43,092 nucleotides of DNA from Catenulispora rubra (GCF_015356825.1 NZ_JAACYW010000073.1:1-43092); one strand, 5' to 3'. Counted from the first letter of the stretch, positions 7,482-15,768 are shown. Numbers and translations are program-made. Notes: generated from the sequence alone by a model not told the origin.

Positions 7482-7511
7482 CTGGCGGAGGGCTGGCGGA
7501 AGGCTGGCGGA
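7482..7511 (+). repeat. Three 11-bp-spaced copies of CTGGCGGA in the leader
   Basis: CTGGCGGA occurs at 7482-7489, 7493-7500 and 7504-7511, an exact 11-base period. The last copy supplies the GGAGGG ribosome-binding site for the start at 7523. The repeat may have grown by slippage; a role in leader translation is possible but unproven. Confidence 0.6.
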
Positions 7512-7522
7512 GGGTGACGACG

Positions 7523-8719
7523 ATGACGTTCTCGGATGCGGACGAGATCCCGGCGGCGACCGGCGTCTGGCTGGTGGGCGCCCGGGGCTCGGTCGCGGTG
7601 ACCGCGATCGCCGGGGCCGCCGCGCTGCGAGCCGGGCTGCTGGAGCCGATCGGCTGCGTGACCGCGGCGCCGGAGTTCGCCGCGGCCGGGCTTCCCGACT
7701 ACGCGGACCTGGTGTTCGGCGGCCATGACGTCAGCGACGTCAGCGTCCTGAAACAGGCGGCCGAGCTCGCCGCCGACGGGGTGCTCCCGGCCGGGATCCT
7801 CGCGGCCGTGGCCGACGGGCTGCGCGCGGCCGACGACGCGATCCGGTCGGTGCCGCCGTCCGCCTCCGACGACCGGCCGGTCCGGGAGCGCATCAGGAGC
7901 CTGATCGCCGACATCGAAGAGTTCCGGACCGCCCGGCGGCTGCGCCGGGTCGTGGTCGTCAACGTGGCGTCGACCGAGCCGCCGACCCCGGAACAGCCCT
8001 GGCAGCACAGCCTGGCCGAGCTGGAGGCCGCGCTGGACCGGGACGAGGCGGAGCTCGCGCCGAGCTCGCAGTACGCCTACGCCGCGATGCGGGCCGGCTG
8101 TTCCTACGTGGACTTCACGCCGTCGACCGGCGCGCGATCGCCCGCCCTGGACGAGCTGGCCCGGTCGGTCGGCGTCCCCTACGCCGGCAGCGACGCGAAG
8201 ACCGGCGAGACGCTGCTCGTCTCCGCGCTCGCGCCGATGTTCACCTCGCGTGCTCTGCGGGTCCGCTCGTGGTCCGGGACCAACCTGCTCGGCGGCGGCG
8301 ACGGCGCGACCCTCGCCGATGCCGGAGCCGCGGCGAGCAAGACCGTCTCGAAACGCCGGGGTCTGGACCGGCTGCTCGGCACGCCGGTCGAGGGCCGCAC
8401 GCACATCGACAACGTCCCCACGCAGGGCGGATGGAAGACGGCGTGGGACCACATCGGGTTCGAGGGCTTCGGCGGCGTCCGGATGACGTTGCAAGTCACC
8501 TGGCAGGGTTGCGACTCGGCGCTGGCCGCGCCGCTGGTGCTGGACCTGGCGCGGCTGCTCGCCAGAGCCCACGACGGCGGCGCGGTCGGCGCGTTCGCCC
8601 CGGCCGCGTTCTTCTTCAAGGACCCGGTCCCGGCCGGGCCCGGGGCGGACGTCGACTACCGGCTGGCGAGCCAGTACGAGGCGCTGCTGGCTTGGGCGGC
8701 CTCGGTGGCAGGCTGTTGA
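7523..8719 (+). CDS. Inositol-3-phosphate synthase-like NAD-dependent enzyme of an Ebo-type operon
   Basis: A 398-residue protein of the myo-inositol-phosphate synthase (MIPS) family. The N-terminal dinucleotide loop is VWLVGARGSVAVTAIAG. The catalytic region includes GSDAKTGETLL (equivalent to the family DDIKSQ Lys), SWSGTNLLGGGDGATLADAG and SKTVSK. The family isomerises glucose 6-phosphate to inositol phosphate through NAD-bound redox steps. The dinucleotide loop departs from the usual GNC-type motif, so the substrate may differ from glucose 6-phosphate. It is the first gene of the operon, in place of the dehydroquinate-synthase-like EboD of other Ebo clusters. ATG 7523 is chosen over GTG 7514 because GGAGGG lies 8 bases before 7523 but abuts 7514. 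Its stop overlaps the next start (TGATG). Confidence 0.88.
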   Translation: MTFSDADEIPAATGVWLVGARGSVAVTAIAGAAALRAGLLEPIGCVTAAPEFAAAGLPDYADLVFGGHDVSDVSVLKQAAELAADGVLPAGILAAVADGLRAADDAIRSVPPSASDDRPVRERIRSLIADIEEFRTARRLRRVVVVNVASTEPPTPEQPWQHSLAELEAALDRDEAELAPSSQYAYAAMRAGCSYVDFTPSTGARSPALDELARSVGVPYAGSDAKTGETLLVSALAPMFTSRALRVRSWSGTNLLGGGDGATLADAGAAASKTVSKRRGLDRLLGTPVEGRTHIDNVPTQGGWKTAWDHIGFEGFGGVRMTLQVTWQGCDSALAAPLVLDLARLLARAHDGGAVGAFAPAAFFFKDPVPAGPGADVDYRLASQYEALLAWAASVAGC

Positions 8720-9597
8720 TGGCCGACACCAGGGCACTGGTCGAACTGCTCCGGGCCCCGGCGGCCTTCAGCGTGCCCGGCGACGTGTTCGCCGGAGCCG
8801 CCGCGGCCGGGCGGCCGATCGGCGCGCGCGCCTGCGGCACCGCGGCCGCCTCCGTGTGCCTGTACTGGGCCGGGATGGCGCTCAACGACCACGCCGACCG
8901 GTTCGTCGACGTCTTCGAGCGGCCCGAGCGGCCGCTGCCCTCCGGCCGGGTCCGGCCCGGGACCGCCCTGGCGATCGCCGGAGGCCTGACCGCCGCCGGA
9001 CTCGGCATCGCGGCGCTGTCCGGGGGAGTACGAACCCTGACGGTCGCCGTCCCGCTGGCCGCCGCCGTGTGGGGATACGACCTGGCGTACAAGGACCGGA
9101 CCTGCGGCCCGGCCGTGATGGCCGCCGCCCGAAGCCTGGACGTGCTCATGGGCGCGGGTGTCGGGGCGCTGCGAGCCGCGGCACCGGCCGCGGCCGTCGT
9201 CGGCGCGCACACCCTGGCCGTCACCGTGCTCAGCCGCGGCGAGGTGCACGGCGCGTCCCGGCGTGTCGCCGCGACGACGGCGGCCTTGAGCGGCACGGCG
9301 GCCGGCGGCGCGCTGGCCGTACTCGGTCGCGGCCGACGATCCACGCCGCGACCCCAGCGCGCCTTCGCCGCGGCGCTCGCCGGCCTGTACACGTGGCGTT
9401 TCGGCGGCGCACAGGCTGCGGTCGCCCGTGACGGCCGCGCCGACGTCGTCCGCAAGGCCGTCGGCGCGGGAATCATGAGCCTGATGCCGCTGCAGGCATC
9501 CCTCATCGCCGGCCGCGGCGAACCCCTCGCGGCCCTGCCGATCGCCGCGGCCGGCCCGCTCGCGCGCCGCCTGGCCCGCACGGTGTCTCCGACATGA
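8719..9597 (+). CDS. eboC: UbiA-family prenyltransferase, EboC-like (SCO3242-type)
   Basis: A 292-residue membrane protein with about eight hydrophobic segments. The first prenyl-diphosphate/Mg motif is NDHADRFVDVFERPERPLPSG (N-D-x2-D-x3-D), typical of UbiA. After the WGYDLAYKDR segment, the second acidic motif is reduced to AARSLDVLMGAG, as expected for divergent UbiA relatives. It would attach an isoprenoid chain to a small acceptor at the cytoplasmic membrane. Its neighbours suggest that the acceptor is the cyclitol or sugar-derived product of the operon, which is inference. The start codon shares a base with the preceding stop (TGATG) and its end overlaps the next gene by 4 bases (ATGA). 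Confidence 0.87.
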   Translation: MADTRALVELLRAPAAFSVPGDVFAGAAAAGRPIGARACGTAAASVCLYWAGMALNDHADRFVDVFERPERPLPSGRVRPGTALAIAGGLTAAGLGIAALSGGVRTLTVAVPLAAAVWGYDLAYKDRTCGPAVMAAARSLDVLMGAGVGALRAAAPAAAVVGAHTLAVTVLSRGEVHGASRRVAATTAALSGTAAGGALAVLGRGRRSTPRPQRAFAAALAGLYTWRFGGAQAAVARDGRADVVRKAVGAGIMSLMPLQASLIAGRGEPLAALPIAAAGPLARRLARTVSPT

Positions 9598-10445
9598 CGG
9601 ACATGACGCGCTTCGGCTACGGCACCAACGGCTTCGCCGACCACCGCATCGAAGACGCCCTGGCGATCCTGGCCGACCTCGGGTACGACGGTGTCGCGCT
9701 GACCCTGGACCACCAGCACCTGGACCCCTACGCCGCCGGCCTCGCCGCGCGCGTCTCGGCGCTGGCCCGGCTCCTGGACCGGCTGGGGCTCGACGTCGTC
9801 ATCGAGACCGGCGCGCGCTACCTGCTCGATCCGTGGCGCAAACACCAGCCGACGCTGGTGTCCGCGGAGCCCGAAGGCCGGGCGGCGCGCGTCGATCTGC
9901 TGACCCGCGCGGTGCGGATCGCCGCTGATCTCGGTGCGCAGGCTGTGTCGTTCTGGAGTGGGACAGCGTCAGGGGACTGCGACAGTGCGACCGTCCTCGA
10001 CCGGTTGGCGGCGGGCTGCCAGACGGTGCTCGCCGCGGCACAGGACGCGGGCGTCGTCCTCGGCTTCGAACCGGAGCCGGGCATGGCGATCGACACCCTC
10101 GACCGGTTCGCCGAACTGCGCGACGTCCTCGGCCGCCCCGACGGGTTCGGCGTGACGCTGGACATCGGCCACTGCCGGTGCGTGGAGCCGGTCCGGGTCG
10201 CCGACTGCGTCGCGGGGGTCGCGGACTTCCTGGTCAACGTGCAGATCGACGACATGCGCCGAGGCGTGCACGAGCACCTGGAGTTCGGCCAGGGGGAGAT
10301 CGACTTCCCGCCGGTGCTGCGGGCGGTGTCAGAGGCCGGATACACCGGCCTGGTCTCCGTCGAGCTGCCACGCCACTCCCACGCCGCCGTACGCGTGGCG
10401 GCCGAATCGTTGACGTTCCTGCGGAAGGCGGCGGAATCTGCATGA
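9594..10445 (+). CDS. Xylose-isomerase-like TIM-barrel protein (sugar phosphate isomerase/epimerase)
   Basis: A 283-residue AP_endonuc_2-type TIM barrel. The metal-binding residues of the family are in place: Glu in LGFEPEPGM, Asp and His in TLDIGHC, Asp in VQIDDM, Glu in EHLEFGQGEIDF and Glu in VSVELPRHSH. Such proteins isomerise or epimerise sugars, inososes or related polyols, which fits a cyclitol made by the operon's first enzyme. It overlaps the genes on both sides by ATGA. A second, more distant TIM barrel of the same fold (EboE) lies three genes later, so the operon carries two. Confidence 0.88.
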   Translation: MTDMTRFGYGTNGFADHRIEDALAILADLGYDGVALTLDHQHLDPYAAGLAARVSALARLLDRLGLDVVIETGARYLLDPWRKHQPTLVSAEPEGRAARVDLLTRAVRIAADLGAQAVSFWSGTASGDCDSATVLDRLAAGCQTVLAAAQDAGVVLGFEPEPGMAIDTLDRFAELRDVLGRPDGFGVTLDIGHCRCVEPVRVADCVAGVADFLVNVQIDDMRRGVHEHLEFGQGEIDFPPVLRAVSEAGYTGLVSVELPRHSHAAVRVAAESLTFLRKAAESA

Positions 10446-11068
10446 CGGGCCCGATCTCAGTATGCGATCTCGAAGCCGTCTTCTCGGCCGGAGCTTCGGA
10501 CCGCGCGCGGGAATGGCTGGCCGGCGCGCGTCGGCAGGTCGCCCGAGACCGTGATGAGCTTCAGATCCTGTTCCCCGCGGCCGCCCGGGCCTGCGGTCGG
10601 GCGCCGCTGCCGCACTCGGACGGCTGGCGCACCGACGACGCGGCCCGCGTGCTCGTCCTGGCCTCGATGGCGTGGCCGGTCCCCCGTGAGCTTCGCGGCC
10701 TCTACGACCACGGCGACGCCGACGAGAAGCGCGCGGTCCTGTTGGCTCTGGACTTCATCGACGTCGGCGACGGCGGGTTGGCGATCGTCGAGGACGCGTT
10801 GCGTACCAACGACACCAGACTCATCACCGCCGCGCTCGGCCGCTACGGTGCGCGGCGTCTGACGCCGTCCGCCTATCGCCAGGCGATCCTCAAAGCAGTG
10901 TTCTGCGGTATCCCGCTGGCCGCGGTGTCCGGGCTGGCGGACCGCGCCGACGCGGAACTGGCCCGGATGCTGGACGACTTCGTCCGGGAGCGATCCGTGG
11001 CCGGGCGCGCGGTTCCCGACGACGTGTGGTTGATTCTCGCCCGATTCCCTCGGCTCAGGAGCAGTTGA
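10442..11068 (+). CDS. eboA: EboA-type protein
   Basis: A 208-residue alpha-helical protein with no catalytic motif that I can see. The segments LEAVFSAGASDRAREWL, ARVLVLASMAWP and the central helix-rich EKRAVLLALDFIDVG, followed by an alternating ALGRYGARRLTPSAYRQ region and KAVFCGIPLAAVSGL, match the EboA family found only in Ebo-type clusters. Its biochemical role is unknown. In this operon it sits between the TIM-barrel isomerase (ATGA overlap) and the TatD-like hydrolase (TGATG overlap). It lacks a signal peptide and is probably cytosolic. The call rests on family resemblance plus context. Confidence 0.8.
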   Translation: MTGPISVCDLEAVFSAGASDRAREWLAGARRQVARDRDELQILFPAAARACGRAPLPHSDGWRTDDAARVLVLASMAWPVPRELRGLYDHGDADEKRAVLLALDFIDVGDGGLAIVEDALRTNDTRLITAALGRYGARRLTPSAYRQAILKAVFCGIPLAAVSGLADRADAELARMLDDFVRERSVAGRAVPDDVWLILARFPRLRSS

Positions 11069-11928
11069 TGCGCATCTTCGATCCGCACGTCCACATGACC
11101 TCGCGGACCACCGACGACTACCGGGCGATGGCCGCGGCAGGCATCCGGGCGCTGGTCGAACCCGCGTTCTGGCTCGGTCAGCCGCGGACCTCGGTCGGCA
11201 GCTTCGTCGACTACTTCGACGGGCTGCTCGGCTGGGAGCCGTTCCGCGCGGCGAGTTTCGGCGTGCGGCACCACTGCGCGCTGGCGCTGAATCCCAAGGA
11301 GGCCAACGATCCCCGCTGCCGGGAGGTGCTCGACGTGCTCGACCGCTACCTGGCCAAGGACCGGGTGGTCGCGGTCGGGGAGGTCGGCTACGACTCGATG
11401 ACGCCGCAGGAGGACGAGGTGTTCGCGATCCAACTCGACAAGGCGCTGCGGCACGATCTGCCCGTGCTCGTGCACACGCCGCACCGGGACAAGCGGGCCG
11501 GGACCCGGCGGAGCCTGGACGTGGTGCGCGAGTCGGGGCTGCCGCCGGGGCGGGTGCTGCTCGACCATCTCAATGAACTGACGGTCGCTTCGGTGCTGGA
11601 GGCCGGGTGCTGGGCCGGGTTCTCGATCTATCCGGACACCAAGATGGACGAGCGCCGGATGGTCGCGGTCCTGCGCGAACACGGGACCGAGCGGATCCTG
11701 GTGAACTCCGCCGCCGACTGGGGACGCAGCGATCCGCTCAAGACCGTCCGCACCGCCGAGGCGATGCTCGCCGCCGGGTTCGACGACAAGGACGTGGACC
11801 GGGTGCTGTGGCGCAATCCGGTCGAGTTCTACGGCCAGAGCGGCCGCCTGGTGCTCGACGAGGAGCCGGGTCCGGTGCCCGAGAGCTTCCGGGGCAGCTC
11901 GGTGCGGCGTGGAGAGGTGGGGGAGTAG
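11068..11928 (+). CDS. eboB: TatD-family metal-dependent hydrolase, EboB-like
   Basis: A 286-residue amidohydrolase-fold protein. Metal ligands are recognisable: the FDPHVHMTSR start (H-x-H), Glu in AVGEVGYDSM, His in VLVHTPHRDKR, His in LLDHLNE and Asp in NSAADWGRSDPL. TatD proteins hydrolyse nucleic acids or small phospho-compounds, but Ebo-cluster members form a separate group of unknown substrate. The ATG at 11068 overlaps the previous stop and has CAGGAG 6 bases upstream. The next gene starts after only a 2-base gap. Confidence 0.86.
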   Translation: MRIFDPHVHMTSRTTDDYRAMAAAGIRALVEPAFWLGQPRTSVGSFVDYFDGLLGWEPFRAASFGVRHHCALALNPKEANDPRCREVLDVLDRYLAKDRVVAVGEVGYDSMTPQEDEVFAIQLDKALRHDLPVLVHTPHRDKRAGTRRSLDVVRESGLPPGRVLLDHLNELTVASVLEAGCWAGFSIYPDTKMDERRMVAVLREHGTERILVNSAADWGRSDPLKTVRTAEAMLAAGFDDKDVDRVLWRNPVEFYGQSGRLVLDEEPGPVPESFRGSSVRRGEVGE

Positions 11929-11930
11929 CG

Positions 11931-13100
11931 GTGCGCCTGCGTCATGCCGACGGCACTGCCGTGCATCTCGGGTACTGCGCGAACGTGCACCCGGTCGACG
12001 ACGTCGCCGGGGTGCTGGAGCAGCTCGCGGTCTACGCCGAGCCCGTGCGGCTCTCGCTCGGGGCCGACCGGCTGGGGATCGGGCTGTGGCTGGCCCGCGA
12101 CGTCGCGGCCGGACTGGCCGCCGATCCCAGTGCGACCACGCGCCTGGCCGTCGAGCTCGCCGTGCGCGGCCTGGAGGTGGTGACACTCAACGGCTTCCCC
12201 TACTCGGGGTTCGGGGACGCGGCGGTGAAGTACCGGGTCTACCGGCCGGACTGGTCGGACCGCCGGCGTGCCGAGTACACCGTCGACCTGGCCACGGTGC
12301 TGGCCGGGCTGCTGCCCCACGACGCGGCCCGGGGGTCGATCTCGACGCTGCCGTTGGGGTGGCGGGATCCGTGGCCGGACTCGGCGCGGGACCTGGCCCG
12401 GCGGCACGTGGACCTGGTCGGCGACCACCTCGCGGACCTGGCCGCCCGCACCGGCGCGGTGATCCGCGTCGGTTTCGAGCCGGAGCCGGGCTGCGTGATC
12501 GAACGGACGGAGCACGCGGTGAAGGCGCTCGCCGGGTTCGATCCCGCGCACTTCGGCGTGTGCGTCGACACCGCTCATCTGGCCGTCGCGCACGAGGATC
12601 CCGCCGCGGCGCTGACGATGCTGGCCGATGCCGGGATCCCGGTGGTGAAGCTCCAGGCGTCGGCCGCGCTGGAGGCGTCACAGTCCTCTGATCCGGCGAC
12701 GCTGAGCGCGTTGGCGCGTTTCGTCGAACCGCGCTATCTGCACCAGACCCGGGAATCGGTGGCCGGCCGATTGTGCGGCACCGACGACCTCGACGAGGCG
12801 CTGCGTGGCGATCGTCTGCCCGGGGCGGCCCCGTGGCGGGTGCACTTCCACGTCCCGTTGCACGCCGAGGTCGCCCCGCCGCTGTCCGGGACGCACGAGG
12901 TGCTGATCAGAACGCTGATGGAGATGTTCGGCGGCGACACGGCGGTGACCGACCACGTCGAGGTCGAGACGTACACGTGGCAGGTGCTGCCCGACGGCGA
13001 GCGCCCCGGCGGCGCCGAGGAGCTGGCGCGGGGGATCGCCGCGGAGGTGGCGTGGGCGCGGGCCGGGCTCGTGCGGGCCGGGTTGGAGGCGAAGCCGTGA
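11931..13100 (+). CDS. eboE: Metabolite traffic protein EboE (TIM barrel)
   Basis: A 389-residue protein with the EboE opening GYCANVHPVDD and GLWLARDVA. A xylose-isomerase-type TIM barrel follows with candidate metal ligands in GFEPEPGCVIE, CVDTAHLAVAHEDP and VVKLQASAALE. The C-terminal portion has the EboE signature VHFHVPLHAE plus VEVETYTWQVLP. The family is required for scytonemin export to the periplasm in cyanobacteria, but its reaction is not known. The GTG start at 11931 is preceded by GGGGGAG at a 5-base spacing. Its stop overlaps the next start (GTGA). Confidence 0.86.
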   Translation: MRLRHADGTAVHLGYCANVHPVDDVAGVLEQLAVYAEPVRLSLGADRLGIGLWLARDVAAGLAADPSATTRLAVELAVRGLEVVTLNGFPYSGFGDAAVKYRVYRPDWSDRRRAEYTVDLATVLAGLLPHDAARGSISTLPLGWRDPWPDSARDLARRHVDLVGDHLADLAARTGAVIRVGFEPEPGCVIERTEHAVKALAGFDPAHFGVCVDTAHLAVAHEDPAAALTMLADAGIPVVKLQASAALEASQSSDPATLSALARFVEPRYLHQTRESVAGRLCGTDDLDEALRGDRLPGAAPWRVHFHVPLHAEVAPPLSGTHEVLIRTLMEMFGGDTAVTDHVEVETYTWQVLPDGERPGGAEELARGIAAEVAWARAGLVRAGLEAKP

Positions 13101-14467
13101 CGCTGGTGGTGCTCGACGTCGTCGGGCTGACGCCCCGGCTGCTCCGTCACACGCCGGCGCTGCGGTCGGTGGCCGATACCGGGTTCCAGGCCCGGCTGAC
13201 GCCCTCGTTCCCGGCCGTGACGTGCAGCGTGCAGGCCGGCATGCTGACCGGCGCGGATCCGGCGGAGCACGGCATCGTGGGCAACGGCTGGTACTTCCGC
13301 GACCTCGGCGAGCCGCTGTTGTGGCGCCAGCACAACCGCCTCGTCGGCGGCGACCTGTTCTGGGACGCGCTGCGCCGCGAGCGCCCCGGTGCGACCGTGG
13401 CGAACGTCTGCTGGTGGTACGCGATGGGCGCCGCGACGGACTGGACGGTGACACCGCGGCCGATCTACCGAGCGGACGGACGCAAGGACCCTGATTTCTA
13501 CGCGCGTCCGCCAGAGCTGCACGACGAGCTCACCAGGCGGCTCGGGGACTTCCCGCTGTTCCACTACTGGGGGCCGACCGCGTCGATCAAGTCCACGCAG
13601 TGGATCGTGGCGGCGGCGGGGCGGATCCTCATGGCGCATCGGCCCGACGTCCTGTTGGTGTACGTCCCGCACCTGGACTACGACCTCCAGCGCTACGGCC
13701 CCGGCGATCCTCGGGTGATCGCCGCCGCGGGCGAGGTGGACAGGGCTGTCAGGCCGTTGATCGAGGCCTGCCGCGCGCGGGGCGACGACCTGCTGTGCGT
13801 CTCCGAGTACGGCATTACGCCAGCCTCCAGGCCGGTGCACGTCAACCGGGCCCTGCGCGCCGCCGGGCTGCTGGAAGTGCACACGCAGGACGGCATGGAG
13901 TACTTGGATCCGTGGGCGTCCCGTGCCTTCGCGGTCGCCGACCACCAGATCGCGCACATCTACGTCGCCGACCCCGCGGACCTGTCGCGGGCCCGCGCCG
14001 CCATCGCAGAGCTCGACGGAGTCGACGAGGTCCACGGCGCGGAGGGCAAGGAGAAGCTGCGCATCGACCACGCCCGCGCCGGCGATCTCATCGCCGTCGC
14101 CGACCCTGACGCCTGGTTCACCTACTACTACTGGCAGCGTGAAGACCGGGCCCCCGACTTCGCCAGGACCGTCGAGATCCACCGCAAGCCCGGCTACGAC
14201 CCGATGGAACTCTTCTTCGACCCGGCGGACCCGACTGCGGCCAGAATCCGCGCCGCGAAGGCCCTGGCCCGCAAGAAGGCGGGGCTGCGGTACCGGATGG
14301 ACGTCGTCGGGCTCGACGCCTCGGCAGTGCGCGGGTCGCACGGCCGGCTGCCGGACAGCGCGGACGACGGCCCGGTGCTGCTGTGCTCGCGACCGGAGTT
14401 CGAGCGGGAGGGGTTCGCGGCGAGTGATGTGAAGGGGCTGATGTTAGGGCTGGCTTCGCGGCGGTGA
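13097..14467 (+). CDS. eboF: Alkaline-phosphatase-fold phosphodiesterase/nucleotide pyrophosphatase-like protein, EboF-like
   Basis: A 456-residue alkaline-phosphatase-superfamily protein of the type-I phosphodiesterase/NPP group. The first metal Asp is in LVVLDVVGLT. The nucleophile Thr lies in FPAVTCSVQAGMLTG, followed by the HGIVGNGWY element. The second site Asp/His lies in YVPHLDYDLQRYG. Where NPP enzymes have SDHG this protein has SEYG (CVSEYGITP), so two metal-ligand positions are replaced. A later ADHQIAHIYV segment supplies a His. It should act on a phosphate ester or phosphodiester, perhaps the phosphorylated cyclitol or prenyl intermediate of the operon (inference). It has no signal peptide. 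The gene ends the operon and is followed by a strong hairpin. Confidence 0.86.
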   Translation: MTLVVLDVVGLTPRLLRHTPALRSVADTGFQARLTPSFPAVTCSVQAGMLTGADPAEHGIVGNGWYFRDLGEPLLWRQHNRLVGGDLFWDALRRERPGATVANVCWWYAMGAATDWTVTPRPIYRADGRKDPDFYARPPELHDELTRRLGDFPLFHYWGPTASIKSTQWIVAAAGRILMAHRPDVLLVYVPHLDYDLQRYGPGDPRVIAAAGEVDRAVRPLIEACRARGDDLLCVSEYGITPASRPVHVNRALRAAGLLEVHTQDGMEYLDPWASRAFAVADHQIAHIYVADPADLSRARAAIAELDGVDEVHGAEGKEKLRIDHARAGDLIAVADPDAWFTYYYWQREDRAPDFARTVEIHRKPGYDPMELFFDPADPTAARIRAAKALARKKAGLRYRMDVVGLDASAVRGSHGRLPDSADDGPVLLCSRPEFEREGFAASDVKGLMLGLASRR

Positions 14468-14472
14468 CGCGC

Positions 14473-14516
14473 ACCCCCGACCGGTGCCGAGCCACTGCTC
14501 GGCACCGGTCGGGGGT
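14473..14516. terminator. Strong bidirectional terminator after the Ebo-type operon
   Basis: A perfect 20-bp stem (14473-14492 with 14497-14516) closes a CACT loop. The arms read ACCCCCGACC... and its complement, ending in GGGGGT followed by TTCGG. It stands between the convergent operon end (14467) and the GH105 gene end (14528) and can serve both strands. Confidence 0.88.
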
Positions 14517-14527
14517 TTCGGCGTGTA

Positions 14528-15694
14528 TCAGGATCCTGTTGGTGACCGCAGCTGCTCGTTCATGATCAGGAACGAGCCCAGCCCATGGAAGTCGTTAGTG
14601 GCCTGGGTCCGGCCGATGTAGTACGCATAGTTCCCGACGTTCGTCCCGATCGAGATGGTCGTCAGGTTCGTCAAGCCGTTGCTCCCGATCGAGAGCCTCG
14701 CGAGTACGCCGTGGTACGCCTTTTGAGCCAATGCGGTGTAATGCGAGTCGATGTACCCCTGCTGCGCGCCTCGCGAGAGCGTGTACGCGTTCATGCTGGA
14801 ACACGACGTCTCGGTCCAGTTCCCGGCACCGGTGGGCTTGTCGATGACCTGGAACCACCGCCCCGTCGCCGGATCCTGATACTTCTCCAGTCCGGCGGCG
14901 AAGCGGCTCAGGTCCGCGAGCAGCGTGGCCCGCCCCGGCTGCGTGGTCGGCACGTCGTCCAGCGCGGTCACTACCGCCATGCCGTACCAGCCGTTCGCCC
15001 GGCACCACTGCTCCGGGGACAGCCCGGTCGTCGGGTTGGCCCAGCTCGCGGTCTTGGACTCGTCGTAGGCGTGCTGGAGTAGGCCGTTGGGCTGCTGCAG
15101 GTGGTTGGCGTAGACGGTGAGCTGCTTGACCGCCTCGGCCTCGCCGGCCGGGTCGTTGAACTCCTTGCCGTACTCGGCGAGGAAGGGCACGACCATGTAC
15201 AGCCCGTCGTCCCACAGCTGGTGCGCGCGGGAGGAGGTGTCGGCGTGCCAGAACCCGCCGTCGGAGGTGCGCGGGTAGGTGTTCAGGCGGTGGCGGATCG
15301 TCGCCGCCGCGACCGCGTACCGGGACTGGCCGGTCTCGTGGTGCAGGATGATCAGCAGCCGCCCGGCGAGCATGCTGTCCAGGCTGCTGAAGCTCTGCTT
15401 GATGGTGCCGTCGGCGGCGACGAAGCGGTCGACCCAGGCCTTCAGATACGTCAGATACGACGCATCGTGGGTGCGCAGGTAGACCTGGTACTGGCCGTAG
15501 AGGTAGAGCCCGACGGGGTACGACCAGCCGCCGATGGTGGCCGGGGTGAAGCGCTGCATCGTGGACTTGACCACCGCGACCGACCAGTCGGTGGTCGCCG
15601 CGGCCCTGGCCGGCACCGCGCCGGCGGCGGCCAGGGCGGTCGCCAGGAGCATGAGCAGGTACTGTCGCAGAACACGGACTCTGGATCTTCGCAT
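14528..15694 (-). CDS. Secreted glycoside hydrolase family 105 (unsaturated rhamnogalacturonyl hydrolase-like)
   Basis: A 388-residue alpha/alpha-barrel protein with an N-terminal signal peptide (MRRSRVRVLRQY, then a hydrophobic run ending near ARAAA). Family features include GGWSYPVGLYLYG, the repeated helix elements, HQLWDDGLYMVVPF and EQWCRANGWYGMAVV (the RGNGW element of YteR-like enzymes, here RANGW). GH105/GH88 enzymes release the unsaturated uronic acid from pectin- or glycosaminoglycan-type fragments made by lyases, so the protein probably helps degrade plant polymers outside the cell. The start at 15694 has GGAAGGG 7 bases upstream; an in-frame ATG at 15730 would bury the signal peptide. 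The promoter carries a candidate operator. Confidence 0.87.
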   Translation of the reverse strand: MRRSRVRVLRQYLLMLLATALAAAGAVPARAAATTDWSVAVVKSTMQRFTPATIGGWSYPVGLYLYGQYQVYLRTHDASYLTYLKAWVDRFVAADGTIKQSFSSLDSMLAGRLLIILHHETGQSRYAVAAATIRHRLNTYPRTSDGGFWHADTSSRAHQLWDDGLYMVVPFLAEYGKEFNDPAGEAEAVKQLTVYANHLQQPNGLLQHAYDESKTASWANPTTGLSPEQWCRANGWYGMAVVTALDDVPTTQPGRATLLADLSRFAAGLEKYQDPATGRWFQVIDKPTGAGNWTETSCSSMNAYTLSRGAQQGYIDSHYTALAQKAYHGVLARLSIGSNGLTNLTTISIGTNVGNYAYYIGRTQATNDFHGLGSFLIMNEQLRSPTGS

Positions 15695-15728
15695 ATCAGG
15701 ACCCTTCCGACACGTCGACGGAATCGCC

Positions 15729-15768
15729 ATACGATATACGATGTATCGGCCCAGAGGATTCTTGTCAA
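15729..15768 (-). promoter_or_regulatory. Promoter and candidate operator of the GH105 gene
   Basis: On the minus strand TTGACA (complement of 15763-15768) and TACATC (complement of 15740-15745) are 17 bases apart. Overlapping the -10 box are two direct copies of ATACGAT (15729-15735, 15736-15742) followed by GTATCG, giving an inverted arrangement CGATA/TATCG. This AT-rich repeat in a GC-rich leader looks like a repressor site, perhaps GntR, LacI or PadR type; no regulator gene is next to it. Confidence 0.55.
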
